Of a DNA stretch of 64,000 bases, positions 44,868-57,722 are shown in pieces (position 1 is the first letter of the stretch; each line of letters opens with the position of its first letter). The position numbers and the translations under genes are program-made. Source of the stretch: Zygnema cylindricum (Eukaryota > Streptophyta > Zygnematophyceae > Zygnematales > Zygnemataceae); contig JBBHKE010000078.1 in NCBI GenBank assembly GCA_037447655.1, forward strand, positions 1 to 64,000. Direction: 5' to 3'. The notes below the pieces were generated by a model. That model worked only from the letters and a program-made list of their open reading frames with translations. It did no database searches and was not told the origin of the DNA.

Positions 44868-47475
44868 ACTTTATTACAAAAAGTGCGACGGAAAAACCAT
44901 CAAAGTACAAAGGGAAAAAAAAAAGGAATAGAACATTTAAAGACTGCAACAGCCAACAATTACTAAAACAAAGCAAAACAAACAAATGAGAAAACCAAAG
45001 GCAACTGGGTTAACTGGCAAGACTAAACAAAATACCAAAGATGACTAGACAAAAAAGAAAAACCCACTCTATATGATGCCCCACAACCCTAAAAAACTAA
45101 ATTCCACACCCTCAAAGATCGTGGATGTGGACTAGACTCCGTGGAGGAAGGTCTTGGAGGCCCCGCCTATCATCCGCCATCGTGCTTCGACGGAGAAGGG
45201 CCACAGCTTGCGCTCGTTGAAAGGCAACTGATAAACACTAACGGTAAAAAGTAACGAGAAGGGTTGGGAGAGGACTCCCTGGACCTTGGATTCAAAAGCT
45301 TTCTTAGCACAGTTGCGGAGAAAATCATCAAAAGACTTGTCCAAAGAACCAAAAATCTCTGTTGTAAATGGGACAAACTGGTCCGCCAGGTCTCGGTGAG
45401 CCTAATCCCTTTCCTTAGAAGCCGCTGCGTCCCGAGCCGCATGCCCGTATGCACTGCAACGCGAGAAGAAACGTGGGTCCCAGTGAGAAGAAACATGGGT
45501 CCCAGTCGGATCAGTAAGGACCACATCACCCAAGGTTCGCCCAGTCCCGTGGAGGAAAACCAAGTCAACCCGAGGACTTCGGAGACAACCAGATTGGGAA
45601 CAAAAAGGTAAGATATGAGAAACTTCACGCTTCACAGTGTAGCCTGGTTCGACGCCAATAGCAACAATCACATCCCGAACCAAATCATGCGCGACTATAC
45701 GTTCACCCCTCCGCGAGCAACGAAGTAAATGGATGTCGTCGCAGTCAATAGGTTGGTTGCAAACACAGTTGGGGCGCCCAAGAAGCAGAGGGTGAGGCAA
45801 ACCCAAACGAAGACGGATAGCAGAGGTGAACTAAGACGTTAGACGAATTGTCGAAAAAATGGGTGTTGCTCGTAACCATGCTCCAGCCCCCGGCCTAGAA
45901 CACGAGCGTAAACAAGCACACATGTGAGTTGAAGGTAGCGCGTTTAATAGATCATGGAATTTAACGGCTGCCAACTGCTCAGAATGCGTTGTTGCAAATG
46001 TAAGTTATTGTCATCAATAAGAGACGGAAAGGGTGGCGCTTGGTTTTGGGCATCCGGCGGAAAGAGTGCACGAGCGGAGAGAAGAACTTGGTGAAAAGGA
46101 AAAAGATTGTCCTCTACTTTAGGGACGACTTGGACTAGAATGGGAACATCATTTGCTATGAAACGGGAAGTGATAACCAGCGCCACCAAAGCCTAACTAT
46201 CCAAATAAGCCGCTGGAGCAACTCGAACCACCGGAATCAAACCTAAACCCCCGTTGGAAATTGGAAGGCTAGCTTGACGGTGTGCAAATGAGCCCTCTGG
46301 CCGATCAAAAATCCCATGGCCAACGAGGTGATGGATAACTCTAAAAAGCCGATCGTCGAACTCCTTTAAAGAGGACAAAAATGGAGCCGTTGGTGGTAAT
46401 GTCCGGGCGAGATAGAGAGAACGTTGAGCAAAACAACGAGTGAGGATTTGAAATGCCACTTGGGAGTCGGAGAGCTTAGTAAGGTCATCAGAGTGCGAGA
46501 GGTTCTCCAACAAAGCATCAGTGACAACTTGGTTCACAAAAGATGGGGCACTGATGGGAGAGCCTAAAGCTTTAATACCATCCGTTGGAGATGCAATTCA
46601 AAAACCCATAAGAAGAGGGAAGTCTAAAGGTAAGCCTTGCGGACACCAAGCCACACATTTAGACGGCTTAACTAACAAACTAATCCTACGAAGTTGCTCC
46701 ACAAAATGGGAAAAGGCAGATAAAACTTGGTCACGAGGGCCCACAATATGAGTATCATCTGCGATGGAAGGGAATAAACAACCAAGGAAAGTCGTAGCAC
46801 AGTCGCGTAAAGCTTGAAGATGAGCAAATGCAAAAAGCCCCCCCCCCAAAGGATCACCTTGGCGAGTGCTAGTCGCAGACTCCAAAGTGGCAACCTCACC
46901 AAAGGGACCGCGAAGAGGAAAGATAAGGGAGCTCGGACGAGAATAAAATGCACGAACAAAAGGGAAAATTTATTGATAGGAGATGGAGCATGCCTCAATT
47001 CTCGGAAGATAGCATTACGGTTGACAATGTTGAAGGCGTTAGCAACATCTACCTGGAAGACCACCCAATCCGAATGGAGATCCAAAACAGCCCGAAGACC
47101 ATGAACAACCGCCTCACAACCCCCCCTTGTAGCTACGCCAAACTGGTGCGGTGAGAAATGGTCATGGAAAGCCCCTTGTAGTTGAATACACATCCCGCGA
47201 GCGACCAAAAAGTATAACACCTCACCGATAGCAATTGGGCGAATTCCCCCAGCAGGCTTAGTAACAACAACAAGGCGAGCCGCAGATAGATGGTGTACAA
47301 CATTGTGAGGAACATGTCCTCGAGCCATCTCAGAAGCCACCTTAGAAAGAAGATCAAAACCCTGAGAGGGGGTGTCAAGAGGAAATACGTCACGGAGGAG
47401 TTCGTACACCATCTCAGATGAGATACAGAAAGATGAGGTGACCGAAGCAAAGTTGTAATAAGATGCTTAACCACT
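44868..47475 (-). mobile_element. Non-LTR retrotransposon (LINE-type), 5'-truncated and decayed
   Basis: Minus-strand fragments in order: RT fingers/palm at 47412-46890 (PAGGIRPIAIGEV, QFGVATRGGCEAVVHG, VVFQVDVANAFN); a frameshift; STRQGDPLGGGLFAFAH and the catalytic ADD (SIADDTHIVG) at 46885-46598; thumb-like sequence at 46537-46193; and a C-terminal Cys/His region (CNQPIDCDDIHLLRCSRRG) at 45806-45402. The 3' UTR runs to an AATAAA on the minus strand (44875-44870). The start of the RT is missing, the usual 5' truncation of target-primed insertion. Several frameshifts show it is dead. I see no clear target duplication. Confidence 0.85.
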
Positions 47476-47574
47476 TATGGCCCTGGCTGTGAGCCGTACA
47501 ATTCCGATAAAAAGTGTGAAAACGCGTCCCGTTCTTATAGACCTTGTACCTGTGACATGCTATTTCAAATTTGT

Positions 47575-47860
47575 CAACAAGTCCCGTTTTCTTCCCAAAG
47601 AAATGTGCTCCTTCTTCCCATCCTGACGTTTTCCCCCTTCCCTCTCTCACTCCCTCCATCCCTTCCCCCCTCTCCTTCCCTCTGCCGACATTGGTAGCAC
47701 ACTTCCCCCCCCCCCCCCCCAGGCTTTTCTGCTAAAGTCCCTCAAACAACTCTCCCCCCTCAAGAGAAAGCAGCCCTCAACTACATTCCCTGCATGAAGA
47801 ATATTCCTCCCTCCCCCTCCCCCCCTCTCTACTTCCTTGTGGAGGTGAAAGCTGACCGAG
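47575..47860. repeat. Pyrimidine-rich tract
   Basis: Blocks of CCCTCTC, CTTCCCCC and a run of about 15 C on the plus strand. No gene. Confidence 0.8.
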
Positions 47861-47937
47861 CAAGATCAAACAATCAGACTCCCTCCCTTTACTAACGTAC
47901 CGAAAAAAGAACCACAGATAGCTTTTTCCAGCAACTT

Positions 47938-48057
47938 TAAACCCTAATTTCAACCTCTAAACACTAATTTAAATTCCTAAAACCTAATTTCAATCCCTGA
48001 ACCCTAATTTCAGTTGCTAAGCACTAATATCAATCTCTGAACTCCAATTTCAGTCGC
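47938..48057. repeat. 20-bp minisatellite, six copies, with CCCTAA-like core
   Basis: Six consecutive 20-base units of the form TAAACCCTAATTTCAATCTC, with no length variation between them. Confidence 0.9.
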
Positions 48058-49196
48058 TAAAACTGGAACTAGCAGGCCACCAATGGCCAGAATGACACAC
48101 GATCTAACCTTTGCTGTGTAACCCTGTTAGAAACTCCGTCACATCACATTATTAAAGCAACAACTGCCATAAGGAGTGCTTTAGCAATAATGATTTTGCT
48201 TCCATTACAAATTAAGTGGACGACTGTGAACCGCAAAATTAACTAGCCATTAGAAGACTGCTTAAGAACACTGTTTTGTGATCAACGGCCAAAAGGAAAC
48301 CTTGACTGGTTTACTGTCATGAACGCGAGTAGCAAACATGCTGTTCAGATACCAAACAGTACATACGGTACACATCAGACCTTTTAATTAACAAGCCTAA
48401 TGCAGTAAACAGTAGAAATTATCACGCATATATTTCTGTCCATATAAAAACTATCCAAACATGCAAATTCGTATACATCCCCACCACCAGACTCATAAAA
48501 CAGAACCACATTGGATCTTCTTGAAAACACAGTTGCACTTGAAAGGTTAACAGTACAAAAAAGTTTAGCTCTATTCGTAACAAACTACACCAGCGATAGC
48601 CGCTGCCCAACTCCTTTGAATGTGGAGACCCAACACCCCTTACAAAATGGGGACCTAACTTGCAACCAACCTACCCAACTTTTAGACTGAACATAGAGTA
48701 CAAACCTACGATACAAAATGTGGCCATCAATCGACCTCGAAATCGATGGTTGATATAACATGGCCACAACCACCAAATAACCCGTCTCAGCATAGTTTCC
48801 TATGATGATAGTACTCAAGGGTGCCTATAAGAGATTGCTAGAACTGAAACAGATTGAAAAGTATCACTGTGAGAGATGGCGCCACTTCATAAGGAACTCG
48901 CAGACCAACAACACAGTAAATAGCACCAATACATTGTGATGTCTAAGCACCCCCCACACAGGTGATTTTTTTTATCTACTTGTATACATGGCCTCATTCA
49001 CCAATGATGCCCTTCAGGTCATCCATCGTTTATGGTACGAGAAACAGTTTACAAGTCTTTCAATTTGACTGGCGTCTGTTCCGACACAGGTATCCAGCTA
49101 ACCCAGCAAGACTTCCTCCTGTAGGAGGAAGTACTGACTCATGTTCCTTACTGCTTCCTTTCCCATGCTCCTTAGTGTTTTTTTTCACCAAATCTC
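48058..49196. other. Spacer and presumed 3' UTR of the KH-domain gene
   Basis: No gene or clear repeat seen. The right part probably belongs to the 3' UTR of the minus-strand KH gene. Confidence 0.5.
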
Positions 49197-52100
49197 TTAT
49201 CGCCTTAAGCGGTCCCGATCTCTATCACGATCACGGTCGGACCTATCCCTTCGATCTGCATCTCGATCGCGATCCCGGTCTCTGTCGCGATCGCGTTCCC
49301 GTTCACGAGCGAGACGGTCACGATCACGATCACGAACTCGATCACGGTCCCTTGGTCTCTCTCGGTCGTAGTCACGATCGGCATCAAAATCTGAAGAGCT
49401 CGACATGTTCTGTTGGACTTTCTGCGAAATAAGCTGTTGAGCAGCAACGACTCCATCTGCACTGCCCGTAATGGTCACTTTCCTGAGACAGGCAACAAGA
49501 GACTCTTGTTACTCTTATTGGCAAATGTTTTCGATAATGGCTCCAGACATTTTTAATGTATTGGCGGCAGCTCAAGGCCTCCAAGTTAACCACTTCATAC
49601 ATGTAACAATTAAAGGAAAGCAGGAAAACTTGGGGGAAACTAGAGAGTGTGTATCCTTGACATGCATTACTTCACTATTTTCAATACACTTCCAAGCTGG
49701 CCGGATAAATAACAGACGCTTGAAGTATCTTACAGTACTATCCATCATTGATCTCTAAAAGAAAAACAAAAAATTAGCTTCTATATTACAATCAATTTGT
49801 CCCCACAAAAACATTTTTTAGGTTCAGAGGTATAGTAACCGAGGTTAGCTACCCATGCGGACAAGTTTATGATTAGGGGTTCATATCTGTGAACCTGCCA
49901 CATACCTGTGATTTGTACCCTCCACAAAGTCTCCACGGTCCGATAACTTTATATGAACTGCAGTGATCTGCAACAAGCAGAGCGTCAGAAAGTATCGATA
50001 AATGGTACATACATAATATTCAATGATTTTCAGTCTGCCATAATGGACACTCAGTTATACATCAAAATACAGCAAAACATGACAAGGAGCACAGAACACA
50101 ACAAAAAGCAAGATAGGGGATGACACTGAAACAATCCCCATCGTCATTTCTGAAAATATAATTAGCGACTACTGCCTCTGTCAAAGACAACGAATCAGGC
50201 TGTCATCAAAACCGAAATGTATAGCTAACAATCATTTCAAATAACATAAACATGAACTGGCACAGCTGATGTGAATAGCTGGTCAACATTGATACCTGCT
50301 GTATCTCAATAAGGGTTCGCCCACCCCTTCCGACCATGGCACCAACGTGCTCATCAGGCACAGCTACAGTAAGAGTGGTAGTGCCTCCACTTCCAGCAAA
50401 ACCAGGACCCTGTACAACATAAAAACATCATAATTACAACAACGCCAAGCATCAAAAGCATTGATAGATAGTACCCAACCTCAGGATCCAACGTAAAATG
50501 CATAACAAGAAGGGCTGATACAGCAGAACATGGCAATATGTATTTCAAAAGACGTCAGCACAGCTTGTAAGTTAAGAGCAAACTCCTTCATGCATGTCCA
50601 TATAAGCTGTTGACTACATACACCTCCAAAAGGAAAAAAACCAACCTTGCCACGAGAGCCAGGGAAAGCCGAAGATCGGATGGCACTGCCATAATTAGGG
50701 CTCGAGGAGCCGAAGACTGCAGGAAGAGCACTAGCAGCAGCAGCTGAATAAGCTGCTCAGAAAAAAATACAACGGGGATTCAGACATCTATTTGACCTAG
50801 CAGAACTATGCAAGGCCATTGAGTTTACACGGGGACCATGAATTATGTGACAAGGTATAGCTGCTGAGAAAATATCAACAGAACTGGTATGAAGAAACTG
50901 GTATGAAGAAGAGAAACTTTCATCAGTGTCATGAAAAATAGGTGCATTGGCCACAAAATACTTGAATAAATTGCAGAATATTTACTCCATCAAACAGACG
51001 GCGATACGTCTGTGTCTAATTGTTGTTGAAGGAGGCAAATATGAACACCAGAACACTGCTTCACTTTCAATCACTCACCAGCATACGAGAGAGGAACATT
51101 CGCATAAGATGCATAACCAGAGTCCTCAGATATCTTTGCTACAATAAGAGCTACAGCACGCAATTGCTGCTCCAGAGTGCCCCCAATTGTGACAAGGCGA
51201 TCAGTAACACCAGGAAGAGCCTGATCTTGAGATGACAGTTTGATGCTCGCACCAGAGTCTTCCACAAAGGAGCTGCAAATCCAAGAAAGGTTGTTAAAAT
51301 TAGTTCAAACCAGCTGCAGTTAAATCTTAACCAAAGAAACAATGATTCATGAAGCAATTCGTGGCATTTTATTCACAACCATAAACAGATTGGAAAGGTG
51401 AAAGACCAGCATTGCCAGAATCAAACCCTAGTACACGTATCAACCTGAACCTGAACCTGAACCCTGTTACACATCATCATTAATGACATCAGTTACTTAA
51501 ACCTCATGCACAAAACTTTTCTTTGGAAAAAGAAGCATGTGAATGAGAGGGAAAATGAAAGAACCGGGTAGGAAAATAGCGTACCGGATTGTGGCACCAC
51601 CTTTACCAATTATAGCACCGCAAACAGCATTAGGAATAACAAGCCGAACTTGGCCCTTCAAAACTTGACCAGCTCCAAACGACTGATGCTCATCTCCGCC
51701 ATCCTAACATACATAACAAGCATTGCACAAGCTGCTAACCAAGTTAGGCTTCCTCTCATATTTCATGCACGAAACACATTCCGGCAGTTAAACAGCTCAT
51801 CACTCGCTGTCAGTCACACATTACAGGCATAATATTGCTACCACAGAAGAAGAGTTAATAACCAGACATGTACAGAACCAGACTTGAATATAAGAACCAG
51901 GAAAACATAAATGCTTGATGAAGAAAACATAAATCAAGACAGACTCCAGCAACAAGTAACACCAAGAACCGCATTGAAATTACTCCACATCCTCTGAGTG
52001 AACCAAGTTCTAGAGAATTATCAATCAATTGACCGAAAAACAGAAGAATGCAGTCTTGTTTTGTGAATTTTTGCAGCAACACCAAAAAACCAATCGTACC

Positions 52101-52751
52101 TCGGCAACTTTTGATAATATGAGATGAAGTGCTGTCAAAATGCCACTAACTGTTCCGCTCAAAAGAATGATCCGATCATTTGTGCCCGGGAAATACTCGC
52201 GTGTTCGAGAAAGCTGGATCCGTGCTCCTGACTGTGCCTGAAACTCGGATATGGTTGATCCGCCCTTTCCGATGACAGATCCAGCTGCTGAGCTTGATAT
52301 CAGAAATCTTATGCACGACTCTATGCCGCTGATGTCATCTGCAGAGCAATCCGAAGTACTCCGTGAAAAAGACATGTCAGAAAACTAGTTCACAATGAAC
52401 GTTCTCCAAATGTTGAACATGCAACAGCAACAAATTATTTTTTTGCTTGTCATGTTGCAGCAGTCAACATGCTTTCCATGAAAGGTAAACAGCAGTAAGA
52501 CGTGCTGTATCTATTAGAAGAGTGCTGTCACAAGCTGATAACATCATCATACACGAATGCTGCTCACCAGGCCCTTCCTGAGCTCCTGCTGGCGCGTCCT
52601 GATTGTTTGACCGCTTGATTCGTACATTGCTATGCTCGTCCGTTTCGCTACTGTCCATTTTTGGTCGTTTGTGTGTTTCACCTCTCCTTTTACTCTCCTT
52701 CTGGTCTGCGTACGGCATGCCCTCAGTATTCCCGGATGATTCTTCGAGCAT
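49197..52751 (-). CDS. BTR1: Triple-KH RNA-binding protein, BTR1/NOVA-like, with Arg/Asp-rich tail (8 exons, 434 aa)
   Basis: Exons, right to left: 52751-52568, 52338-52100, 51703-51585, 51272-51079, 50752-50646, 50409-50296, 49967-49906, 49482-49197 (1305 bp). GT-AG borders and phases agree; stop TAA 49199-49197. The start is the first ATG of the frame. Residues 1-61 are charged. KH1 has GKGG at 85-88 with [22 protein letters not shown]2 has GKGG at 174-177. KH3 has GRGG at 308-311 with [20 protein letters not shown] domains grip four bases of single-stranded RNA through the GxxG loop. Plant BTR1 and animal NOVA share this layout; NOVA controls splicing, and Arabidopsis BTR1 is known for binding a viral RNA. 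Residues 371-434 are Arg/Asp/Glu repeats that I do not recall in BTR1. The exon 5 acceptor is a GAGCAG pair, so one residue may vary. Confidence 0.9.
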
Positions 52752-54202
52752 GCTCTGTACAAAGAAAGAAGCCTCGAACAATTACATGGCCTGCCGAGAA
52801 CATATGCTGGCGCGCTTGAGCAGATAAACTTCAACTCCTAATGCTGTGCTACTAATTCCTCTTTTGGCTGCTATGTCTTCCAAACCTTCTGCAAGAAATT
52901 CAACAGAGAACATTCGGCAACAGGCCATAGCTTCTGCCTGTGCAGCTATGGCGTTGCAGAAGCAGGAACCAAAAGAACAGGAAGCTCAAATAACAACATG
53001 CTTGCCAATTATTTAGTTTTTGGCTTCTTCCCTATAGTGGAAGTTTCATTAGAGCTGGCAGAAGTAAAGCATAAAAGACTCTTAAAAGTCTTCCAAGTGG
53101 ACGTCTGTTATTGGAAGTTGGATACAAAGTTTTCATGAAATCCATACAAACTTTTCAGAATTGTACCCCTTCCCCGTCATAAATATACGGTACCGGCAAC
53201 ATTCCAAAACGTATTTCCTATGGGAGCGTACGCGCAACTTGAAAGTCCATAAATCTCCGTAAGCGCGGTTTGTAGGGTCCACGGCCCAGGCTGGGTTTTA
53301 TTTCACTTGATGAGGAAATAAAACTTTGTAAAGTGACAGGGTGATCACACTCTTGACGATTTACGCTCGTTTTAAAATCGTACAGTCGGCACAATTGTTC
53401 GGGTTAATTACGTTGGATTTACTTAAAAACTGTACGATTTGTCCTCCATTAGGGTGAATTTCGTCAAAGTACAGTAATTACCGCATCGGAAGCATAAGTT
53501 GACCTAGTCGACGGCTGACAACAAGTCTCCTTGCAATAAACAAGTTATTTATATTTTAAATGAGACCAATGCTAATAGATCCTTAAATTCAACAACGATG
53601 CGCAATGTACCATTCAGGAGATAGTCACCGAATAATTTGACCAATAGCTAAACCAGCTTCTGAAATTCATATGCAGGATATCATTAAATTATTTGTCGTT
53701 TTACATAAATCTTGAATACGTAAATATCTCTTACTAGCTTCATGACGCAATCAATTTGACCACGTATCATCATAAATTTACCGTACAGGCAACAAATCGT
53801 ATCGGCGATCAAAATCGTTTGGACCTGGCCCTAGTACCGGAATATGGACTTTTTAAATTTTTAGCCCTTGTAAAAGTTCTATTGTCGAGCTGTTCCAACT
53901 TCAACTCTCGGTTGAAATCAATCCAACCGTCCATTCTAAAACTGCACAGCCATTCGCGATTGATCGGAATGACCATTCGTCACATCGTACGCAATTGCAG
54001 CCGTCCATTGCCAAAACAATGTGTCCTGGACTATTTATGACTGCACTTGACGGATGTTTATAATCGAAAGTCCGAAACCGCCCATGCACTCCTATCATGC
54101 CGCTATGAATACTGTCTATATACCGTACGCTGTGTGACACACAGCTGATACGAGAACCTCCGTTCCACAGTTTCTAAAATGTGGTAATATAAATAATATT
54201 AA

Positions 54203-54869
54203 GGGTATGGTTACATCAGACGAAAAGTGAGGTTTAATACAGAATTTTGTACTTGCCCGTACCATGCCGTACTATATTTTCGTGAGTTTTTTGAAAACAA
54301 CATTACAGAAAATAAGATTACGAATCTCCAAGTATCCAGGAGAAGACATAGACCGTCCGATTACATTTTGGTCTTCATCTGCGAAGCAATCGCTCCATAC
54401 GCCTCTGTATTGGTGAACCCACCTCGCCGAGGTGGGTTCAGCAATACAGAACCAGTCAAATCGCTACACCTGGACGTCAGACACGTGCGTCGATGAAATA
54501 TGAAAATTTTCACACGTCCCCAAAGTCACGTGCCTTCGGACAAGGTGACCGTAAAATTTTTGCCGAAAAGAAATACGGTTTTTTCCTGAAAGTCAGCAGC
54601 GTGAAGGAGATCTCTGAGGTACATTGACGCGGTACACTTGTGAAGTACACGTACGTAATACGCAAGTACGGATTTTTATACGAAAATGGTCGGTTTCCAA
54701 ATCTTTCACGATTTTATAGATTTGATCGTCGACCTACGTGGAATCACTCAAATCAGAACACGTATGTAAAAACTTGTTTACAGATGATACGCGATGTAAC
54801 CGAGGCCTCTGTAATACAGAAATTTTGATGTCCGTACTATTACAGAGACCTCCTGATGTAACCATACCC
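54203..54869. mobile_element. Harbinger-like non-autonomous element (667 bp), intact
   Basis: Exact TAA at 54200-54202 and 54870-54872. The ends GGGTATGGTTACATCAG and its reverse complement CTGATGTAACCATACCC pair over all 17 bases. TAA duplications and GGG-starting ends fit PIF/Harbinger (Tourist-like) elements. A palindrome with 23-bp arms (one mismatch) lies at 54404-54450. There is no transposase. A truncated copy lies at 23313-24105. Confidence 0.88.
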
Positions 54870-55149
54870 TAAGAGCCTTAAATCAGTAAAATAGGTTAAA
54901 CTCGTGTTTTATCCGTAGAATTTGTATTTTAGTTTACAAAAGCAAAAATGGTGGCTGAAATACACATCATTACAATCGGAATTGAAACCCCTGATTAAAT
55001 GGCAGGCTCTCACTTTCTTTTTCACCTAAGTTCAGGGGTAAAATATCCAAATAAAGGAAATACCATTCAGATATTCCAATTTAATTAAAATGGGTGGACA
55101 AGATAGAACGCTCTTAATTATAATGACATACTTAGTGAAAGGATCTTCA

Positions 55150-55990
55150 TTTTTTGTTGTTGTGTATCGTTGAATTTCTTATCGGCGATTAGTCTGATAA
55201 CCCGTATATCAGCTAACGTTATCGATAAAGGGACCGATAGATTTTTATATCATTATTGGTAATAACATCGATAAATTAACGATATATCGGTATCGATAAC
55301 CGATATACCCTTAAGGGGGGGGAGGGTGCTCAACGTGGCGAGGGGTGGGGGGGTCTACGTCGCAGTACGATACTTTTAGGACATAAAACGTAACGTATGA
55401 ATGAAATACGGACCAATAAATATCGATTATCGGTTGGTCAAAAATAAACACATTGTTTATATATAAAAGGCGACCGATACACAACTATATTGTACCATCT
55501 AATAGCGCATCGGGAAAACAAATTATCGCGATAAAACATATAAGCGATGAGGAGTCAAGACATATCACTTTCAAACCAACAATTTTGTTATATCCGGTAA
55601 GTGTAACAAATATAATATAGTATATTCTAGTACTTTATACTGTATTGTATTATATTTTGATAATGTTGTGTATTTGGAACAAAATTATCGCATTAAATCA
55701 AACGGTGTTCGGTCCCGAAAAACTGCTCCGAAACCAACAAAAAAAATCAGCGATAAATATTTGTTAAAAGGGGTGGTTATTACGAAAAGTATGGAATTGT
55801 TGTTTGTAAATAGCGTACGAAATGAGTACGCACTTATCGCGTCGTGTTATCATTAATTTATCGCGATTTATCAAAAGTTTATTGTGATGACTGTATTGTC
55901 GATATACCGGACCAATATATCGATTATCTTTAAGTAAAAATAAATGTACGTAACGGTTATCAACAAATGGCTAACGATACACAACACTAC
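55150..55990. mobile_element. hAT-like foldback remnant
   Basis: Starts near TGTTGTGTATCGTTGAAT and ends CTAACGATACACAACACTA, which are inverted matches. The interior is rich in CGATAAC, ATATCGG and ATCGATAA motifs like those near the ends of the 23122-24414 elements. No convincing 8-bp duplication, so old or mis-bounded. Confidence 0.45.
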
Positions 55991-57560
55991 CACTTACACA
56001 TATGCCCTAGCTTTCACAAAGTGTCCGAAAACACACAATAACTAAATATGCAAACACTTAATAATTATGTCTCGATAACAAAGCATATTCCAATTTGATT
56101 GCATAAAAATAACGCCTTTGGGGTTAAGACCCACTAGGTCATAAAACGCAAGTTTTGGGATAAAAATCGCACTTTGACAGCGTGTGGTGGACCAATTACG
56201 ATGATGGGGTTAAAACTTCAACCGACATTAATTAGTCACGTGACGTGTAAACATTAGAAAAAACGGAAAAAACAAATTTGAGAGGTATTGTTATTTTCAA
56301 TTGTGTTACGCATCTCGTAGTTTTTTCGTGGATCAACTCCTTTAACAGACGAATCAATTTGTTTTTTCCAATGCTTCTTTTTTTTTATGAACAATTTCAT
56401 TGAATCTTGTATCTCATTTCTTTTAGATGATGACACAGTTGCGATAGGTTTCCCTATAATTCGTTCGAAACATAACAGTAGACCAATTGAGATAAATAAA
56501 GTGTCTTTTTAGTTATATCAAATTTCAAATAGTAAAAAACGATTATACGTAAAATACGTAGTTATGCTTGCCTTCAATTGTAAAAATATTTGAATAATTG
56601 TTTCACTTGAAAAAGTGTGTGAATGTTCTTTTATTTTTTCTTTGCACTATTAAGATTTTTCTAGTTACGTTAACTTCATATGCAGATAATAACATGTGGA
56701 GACTTTTTTTTTATGTACGCGTTACACACGCTAAACATGTGAGGGTTTAACCATTTAAGTTCCCTAACATATTAAATTATTGAGTTTTACACATGGGAGT
56801 AATCTCCAAACTCCAGTTAGTTATATTAAAAAAATAGTGTGCGTTGATCATTCGACTTTTAACACCTATGCATTAATACCATATGCTTTTTGTTTCAATT
56901 TTAAAACGCCCCTACTTTATAGTAGAAATTACCCTACTAAGACTAAAGTTATATTATAAAATACCAGCAATTGATAATCTTGAGCAACTTTATCACACTT
57001 AAACAAAAAAAAAACCAAAATTGAATCTTGCATGGCATTTCGTTGACATGGACAAAAAAAAATACGAAATGAAAACATAAATACTAAAACATAGCATATT
57101 GATACATATTACCTTTTATTCCAAAAATGTTTGATCAAAGTTTATCAAATATTTATTTATCCCCTATCCATGACAAAAAACGTGTTTTTTTCTTTTTACA
57201 CCTTCGGGTGTCGCCCTAATAGTTGAAATATACATTATTAACTACAAAGTCGGTCAAATCCAATATTTTCAACCACACGTACGCCGATTATACAAAAAAA
57301 AAGGAAAAAAAAAACTTAAGGACATTAATTATAACATGCAATAAAATACATCCTTAAGATTTATATTACACCTCGACCATATATGTAAATGTGTGTTTTT
57401 TTAGTAAAACGTTTAATATAGTTTTCCTTTCACAACATGGTATTGTACGGTGCGGTTATGATTAACCGCGACAAAGTAAGTTATCATGTATCGATTTTAT
57501 TTTCCGAATATTATCATATCACTTTAGTTTTTAAGTTAATCATAAGTGTGTTCACTTAAC

Positions 57561-57722
57561 TGATAGTAAATTATTACATTCAACAATACAAATATTAAAA
57601 TAATTCATATGCAAAGTTACTAATGGTGAAGTAAACATCTTTAGTAGAAGATAGTAAATTATTACATTTAATAATACAAATATTAAAATAAATATATGTG
57701 AAGTTACTAACGATGAAGTAAA
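57561..57722. repeat. Tandem duplication, about 80-bp unit, two copies
   Basis: GATAGTAAATTATTACATT, CAATACAAATATTAAAATAA and AAGTTACTAA occur twice in the same order. Confidence 0.85.

Noticed and set aside
45264-45611. Plus-strand frame of 115 codons
   Set aside because: Antisense shadow of the LINE C-terminal region.
53756-54040. 94-codon plus-strand frame as a candidate first exon of the PPTase
   Set aside because: No family motif, no donor in the right phase.
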